Source of the DNA: Promethearchaeota archaeon
GTDB lineage: Archaea > Asgardarchaeota > Lokiarchaeia > Sigyniarchaeales > SOKP01
Direction: 5' to 3'
Length of the DNA: 15,032 nt
Assembly (NCBI GenBank): GCA_030615235.1
Contig: JAUWZR010000033.1
Coordinates: forward strand, 1 to 15,032
The notes below the pieces were generated by a model that searched no databases, was not told the DNA's origin, and saw only the letters and a list, made by a program, of their open reading frames with translations. The translations under genes and the position numbers were made by a program. Positions 12,573 to 15,032 of the stretch are shown here, piece after piece; positions within the stretch are counted from its first letter, which is position 1, and each line of letters starts with the position of its first letter.

Positions 12573-13654
12573 TGCAAAGAATAAAAAGTTTAGACTCTTT
12601 TCGTGGCTTTATAATTGCACTTATGGTTTGGGTTCACGCTTGTGACTGGTGGCTAAATCCATCATCACATTGGTTTTTTCAAGTGTCATATTTCTTCATC
12701 GATCGAACATTTGGACCGGGATTTTTATTTGTTTCTGGAATAAGTATTACTCTATATGTTAAAAAAAAATTCTCGAAATTAAATATAACTAAGGATCTTA
12801 CTAAAAAAGTAATTAGGCATGAATATTACATAAGAGCTTTAATTATACTAGCCGTAGCTTTATTGTATAACTCACTCGTTGCTTTATTCTTTAATGATTT
12901 TTTAAATATATGGAAATGGTTTGTACTTCTAACACTCTCAATTTCTTTAATTGTATCATGGCCTATTTTACGAAAATCTAAAACGCTTAGAATATTTATC
13001 GCAATAACAATCTGGATTTTAAATTATTTAGTTTTTTCATTTCTATCATTATACGAAAACCAAATTAACTTAAATGGTTTATTTTTCTACATTTTTTACA
13101 ACTCAACGAATCTTGAACCTATATTGGCTTGTTTCGGCTTTTTTCTAATTGGAACAGTTATGGGGGACTTTTTAATAGAAAAAAAAATGATTAAAAAGAA
13201 GTTAAGTTTAGGTAATAATAAATTCTTTCCATTATTAATATCCGGTTTAAGTTTGATTGCTATTGGTATATTATTTAATTATCCATCTTCTTTCAGCATC
13301 ACATCATTCTCTTGGATAGTTTTTGCATTAGGAGTAAATATTTCAACACTCTCAATTTTTGTTTTCTTTGAAGAGTTTGTCAAATTTCAGCGTAAAAAAA
13401 ATTATTGGTTTCTATATTATTTTTCGTATTATTCTTTGACCATTTATCTGACTCATAGTATTTTATATTATTTATTTCTTAATATGCTTAATATAATATC
13501 GTTCTTTTTTACTATCATTCCGACTCTAATAGTAATAGGTTTAATCTTCAGAGTGATCCATAAAACGAAGCTACGACGAGATTTTTCAATTAAAATTCAA
13601 ATAGGAAAAATTTCTAGGATCTTAGCAAAAAAGTTGGATAAAAAATTCAAATAA
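12572..13654 (+). CDS. HGSNAT/DUF1624-like membrane acyltransferase, copy 1
   Basis: The 360-residue polytopic protein has about nine or ten membrane helices. It begins with the family signature RIKSLDSFRG (3-12) and continues MVWVHACDWW, with H22 as the candidate catalytic or acyl-accepting histidine, then GPGFLFVSGISITL at about 48-61. These match heparan-alpha-glucosaminide N-acetyltransferase-type proteins (DUF1624/PF07786), which move acyl groups from cytosolic acyl-CoA across the membrane to sugars or other acceptors. HEYYIRALIIL, NYWFLYYFSYYSLTIYLTHSILYY and a basic C-terminal tail (KLRRDFSIKIQ...KKLDKKFK) are also seen. Its likely role is modifying envelope glycans or lipids; the substrate is unknown. 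The start ATG overlaps the mini-ORF stop, with GGGAG upstream. The next copy follows after 12 bases. Confidence 0.8.
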   Translation: MQRIKSLDSFRGFIIALMVWVHACDWWLNPSSHWFFQVSYFFIDRTFGPGFLFVSGISITLYVKKKFSKLNITKDLTKKVIRHEYYIRALIILAVALLYNSLVALFFNDFLNIWKWFVLLTLSISLIVSWPILRKSKTLRIFIAITIWILNYLVFSFLSLYENQINLNGLFFYIFYNSTNLEPILACFGFFLIGTVMGDFLIEKKMIKKKLSLGNNKFFPLLISGLSLIAIGILFNYPSSFSITSFSWIVFALGVNISTLSIFVFFEEFVKFQRKKNYWFLYYFSYYSLTIYLTHSILYYLFLNMLNIISFFFTIIPTLIVIGLIFRVIHKTKLRRDFSIKIQIGKISRILAKKLDKKFK

Positions 13655-13666
13655 TGGTTATTTTTA

Positions 13667-14761
13667 GTGAGAAGATTAAAAAGTATTGATATATTTCGCG
13701 GATTATGTATGAGTTGGATGTTTCTCGCCCATTTAATAGAATGGTGGATCAAACCGGAATATCTTTGGTTAAAAACAATCTCATTTTTTATCTTTGATCC
13801 CATTGGAGCCTCTGGATTTTTATTCATTTCGGGTGTTAGTATTACTTTATCATACCGCAACCGATTATATAAGGTTGAGGAATATAAAAACATGAGCTAT
13901 TCAAGGATAAAGATATCATACTTTTTACGGGCGTTTTTTTTATTAGTGATAGCGATAATCTATAATACTGCGATAGCTCTTACTAAAAATCAATTATCAT
14001 GGATTTGGACATGGTTTGTACTTTTGACTGCTGCTTTTTCACTGTTATTAACATGGCCATTATTTAAAGTTTCAAAATTAACCAGAATTTTAATTGGCGT
14101 CATAATATGGTTTATCAGCCAGTATCTTTATTTATTGCTCTCTCCATATCAAGATCAATTAAATCTTCAAGGGATATTATATCACATTTTTTACAACAAT
14201 TACAGTCTAGATCCTTTATTAAATTTTTTTTCGTTTTTTCTTTTTGGAACTGTTGTTGGCGACATTATGAATGATATATATAACACCAAAAATCCTGAAC
14301 TTAAGAGAAAACAATTAAAAAAGAAAATGTTAATTCCTATTAGTCTTATTAGTTTAGGTTTAATTTCATTCGGTGTACTGTTTAACTTTCCATCATTTCT
14401 GAGCAGGAGTAGTCTTTCTTGGCTATTTTACGCAATAGGAATCAATTTATTATTGTTAACGATCTTTATAATTCTTGAGGAATATAACATATTTAAAAGT
14501 AAGAAAAGTTATCGTGTATTTTTCTATTTCTCCTATTATTCATTTACTGTCTATTTAGGGCATAATTTCTTATATTTCATATTTTATAAAAAACTAGACC
14601 TAGTTACTATTTGGATTGCCGTAGTATTAACATTTATAGTATTTAGTTTGGTTCTTAGACAAATGTATAAAATATGGGGTTGGAAAGCGTCGCTAAAAGC
14701 AGTATTAGGCAAAATGAGTTCCAAGCTAGCATATAAAATCGAGGAAAATAAGAAAAGATAA
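13667..14761 (+). CDS. HGSNAT/DUF1624-like membrane acyltransferase, copy 2
   Basis: The 364-residue protein is a tandem paralog of the preceding gene, colinear along its whole length: RRLKSIDIFRG (2-12), MFLAHLIEWW with H22, GASGFLFISGVSITL, SYFLRAFFLLVIAIIYNTAIAL, WTWFVLLT, FYFSYYSFTVYLGHNFLYFIF and a basic tail ending EENKKR. It is clearly diverged, so the duplication is old. Translation starts at GTG (13667), which keeps the conserved RLKSID motif at the terminus. The ATG at 13653 is out of frame and no Shine-Dalgarno site is visible, so translation may depend on readthrough from copy 1, whose stop is 12 bases upstream. The two products may form a heteromer or acylate different acceptors; this is inference. 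Confidence 0.8.
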   Translation: MRRLKSIDIFRGLCMSWMFLAHLIEWWIKPEYLWLKTISFFIFDPIGASGFLFISGVSITLSYRNRLYKVEEYKNMSYSRIKISYFLRAFFLLVIAIIYNTAIALTKNQLSWIWTWFVLLTAAFSLLLTWPLFKVSKLTRILIGVIIWFISQYLYLLLSPYQDQLNLQGILYHIFYNNYSLDPLLNFFSFFLFGTVVGDIMNDIYNTKNPELKRKQLKKKMLIPISLISLGLISFGVLFNFPSFLSRSSLSWLFYAIGINLLLLTIFIILEEYNIFKSKKSYRVFFYFSYYSFTVYLGHNFLYFIFYKKLDLVTIWIAVVLTFIVFSLVLRQMYKIWGWKASLKAVLGKMSSKLAYKIEENKKR

Positions 14762-14783
14762 TAAATGTGGGATTTAATTTTAT

Positions 14784-15032
14784 TCACATGGATGTTAGGC
14801 TACATCTTAACTCCAGCGGAATACTTTCAGGTTTTTTTACAGGATTTTTAAGTGATATATAATTCTTAAATAGATAGTTTACGGTTTTTATATAATTACC
14901 TTCTTTTCCCACAGCAACGGCTCTATCTTTATAACTTAAGAATAAGACATCTATTATCTTTCTTTTTGGGTTCTCATTCGTTAGTACATTGTGAATATAG
15001 ATATCATCAAAGAAGCTGAAAATTAATTTAAT
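14784..15032 (-). CDS. C-terminal part of an unidentified protein with a KH-like GxxG motif (partial)
   Basis: Reading the minus strand from the window edge gives 82 codons without a stop, ending at TGA (14784-14786). Such a length is unlikely by chance at this AT content. The fragment includes IIDVLFLSYKDRAVAVGKEG followed by NYIKTVNYLF. GKEG preceded by a hydrophobic strand and followed by a helix resembles the GxxG loop of KH domains, such as archaeal NusA-like proteins (IGKxGxNIK). The last 20 residues are not informative. It is convergent with the acyltransferase pair, 22 bases away. The start lies outside the window and the family is not settled. Confidence 0.6.
   Translation of the reverse strand: MKLIFSFFDDIYIHNVLTNENPKRKIIDVLFLSYKDRAVAVGKEGNYIKTVNYLFKNYISLKNPVKKPESIPLELRCSLTSM

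Noticed and set aside
13597..13893. 98-codon minus-strand frame across the junction of the two acyltransferases
   Set aside because: It runs antisense to both conserved N- and C-terminal regions of the tandem copies and has no domain signature.
14765..14851. 28-codon hydrophobic plus-strand ORF (MWDLILFTWML...) just after copy 2
   Set aside because: It overlaps the minus-strand partial gene, has no ribosome site, and shows no match to the acyltransferase starts.
1..15032. Search for CRISPR arrays, insertion sequences, tRNA and rRNA genes
   Set aside because: No regularly spaced repeats, transposase frames, terminal repeats, cloverleaf signatures or rRNA-like GC-rich blocks were seen.

Overview
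The window is AT-rich (roughly 30% GC by eye), compactly coded archaeal DNA. Most genes have short leaders with TATA-like boxes about 25 bases before the likely transcript start, only some have Shine-Dalgarno sites, and gene ends are marked by T-runs. The gene content is archaeal: MptE-type pterin pyrophosphokinase, Trm1, an FtsJ-type methyltransferase and Rad51-family ATPases. Several genes have a eukaryotic flavour: an OSTC/Ost3-Ost6-like membrane protein, a TFE-beta/RPC34-like iron-sulfur protein, and a RING/PHD-like zinc finger fused to an amidotransferase-like domain. Together with the base composition this suggests an Asgard archaeon, probably Lokiarchaeia-like. That assignment is inference; no rRNA or ribosomal protein gene is present.

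Layout. 1-116: 5' end of an FG-GAP-repeat protein (minus strand, cut by the window edge). 257-1082: a small four-helix membrane protein and a 2[4Fe-4S] ferredoxin with a hairpin in its leader. 1083-1313: the longest gene-free stretch (231 bases), holding a terminator and strong hairpins. 1314-4637: a ThuA/GATase1-like protein with a C-terminal zinc finger (minus), then PepD-type dipeptidase and the OSTC-like protein (plus). 4638-4835: a convergent gap with a long imperfect hairpin. 4836-6202: divergent gcvH and mptE, both tied to pterin-based one-carbon chemistry. 6207-7790: divergent RadA-like ATPase and TFE-beta/RPC34-like protein, with a perfect 21-base palindrome between them. 7795-11496: a minus-strand run of four genes in transcription order: RadB-like ATPase, class I fructose-1,6-bisphosphatase, trm1, ftsJ/rlmE-like. 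11541-12389: a RuvC-like RNase H-fold protein divergent from the RadB-like gene. 12390-14761: a structured leader, a 13-codon mini-ORF resembling the start of the next two genes, then two tandem HGSNAT/DUF1624-like membrane acyltransferases. 14784-15032: 3' end of a minus-strand gene with a KH-like GxxG motif.

The genes look chromosomal and largely housekeeping: RNA modification, recombination, transcription, translocon or glycosylation, and amino-acid and C1 metabolism. No mobile element, CRISPR array, tRNA or rRNA was seen. The most interesting items are the OSTC-like protein without a thioredoxin domain, the zinc-finger-TFE-beta/RPC34 fusion, the divergent Rad51-paralog/RuvC-like pair, the amidotransferase-RING/PHD fusion, and the tandem acyltransferases preceded by an apparent relic of a third copy.
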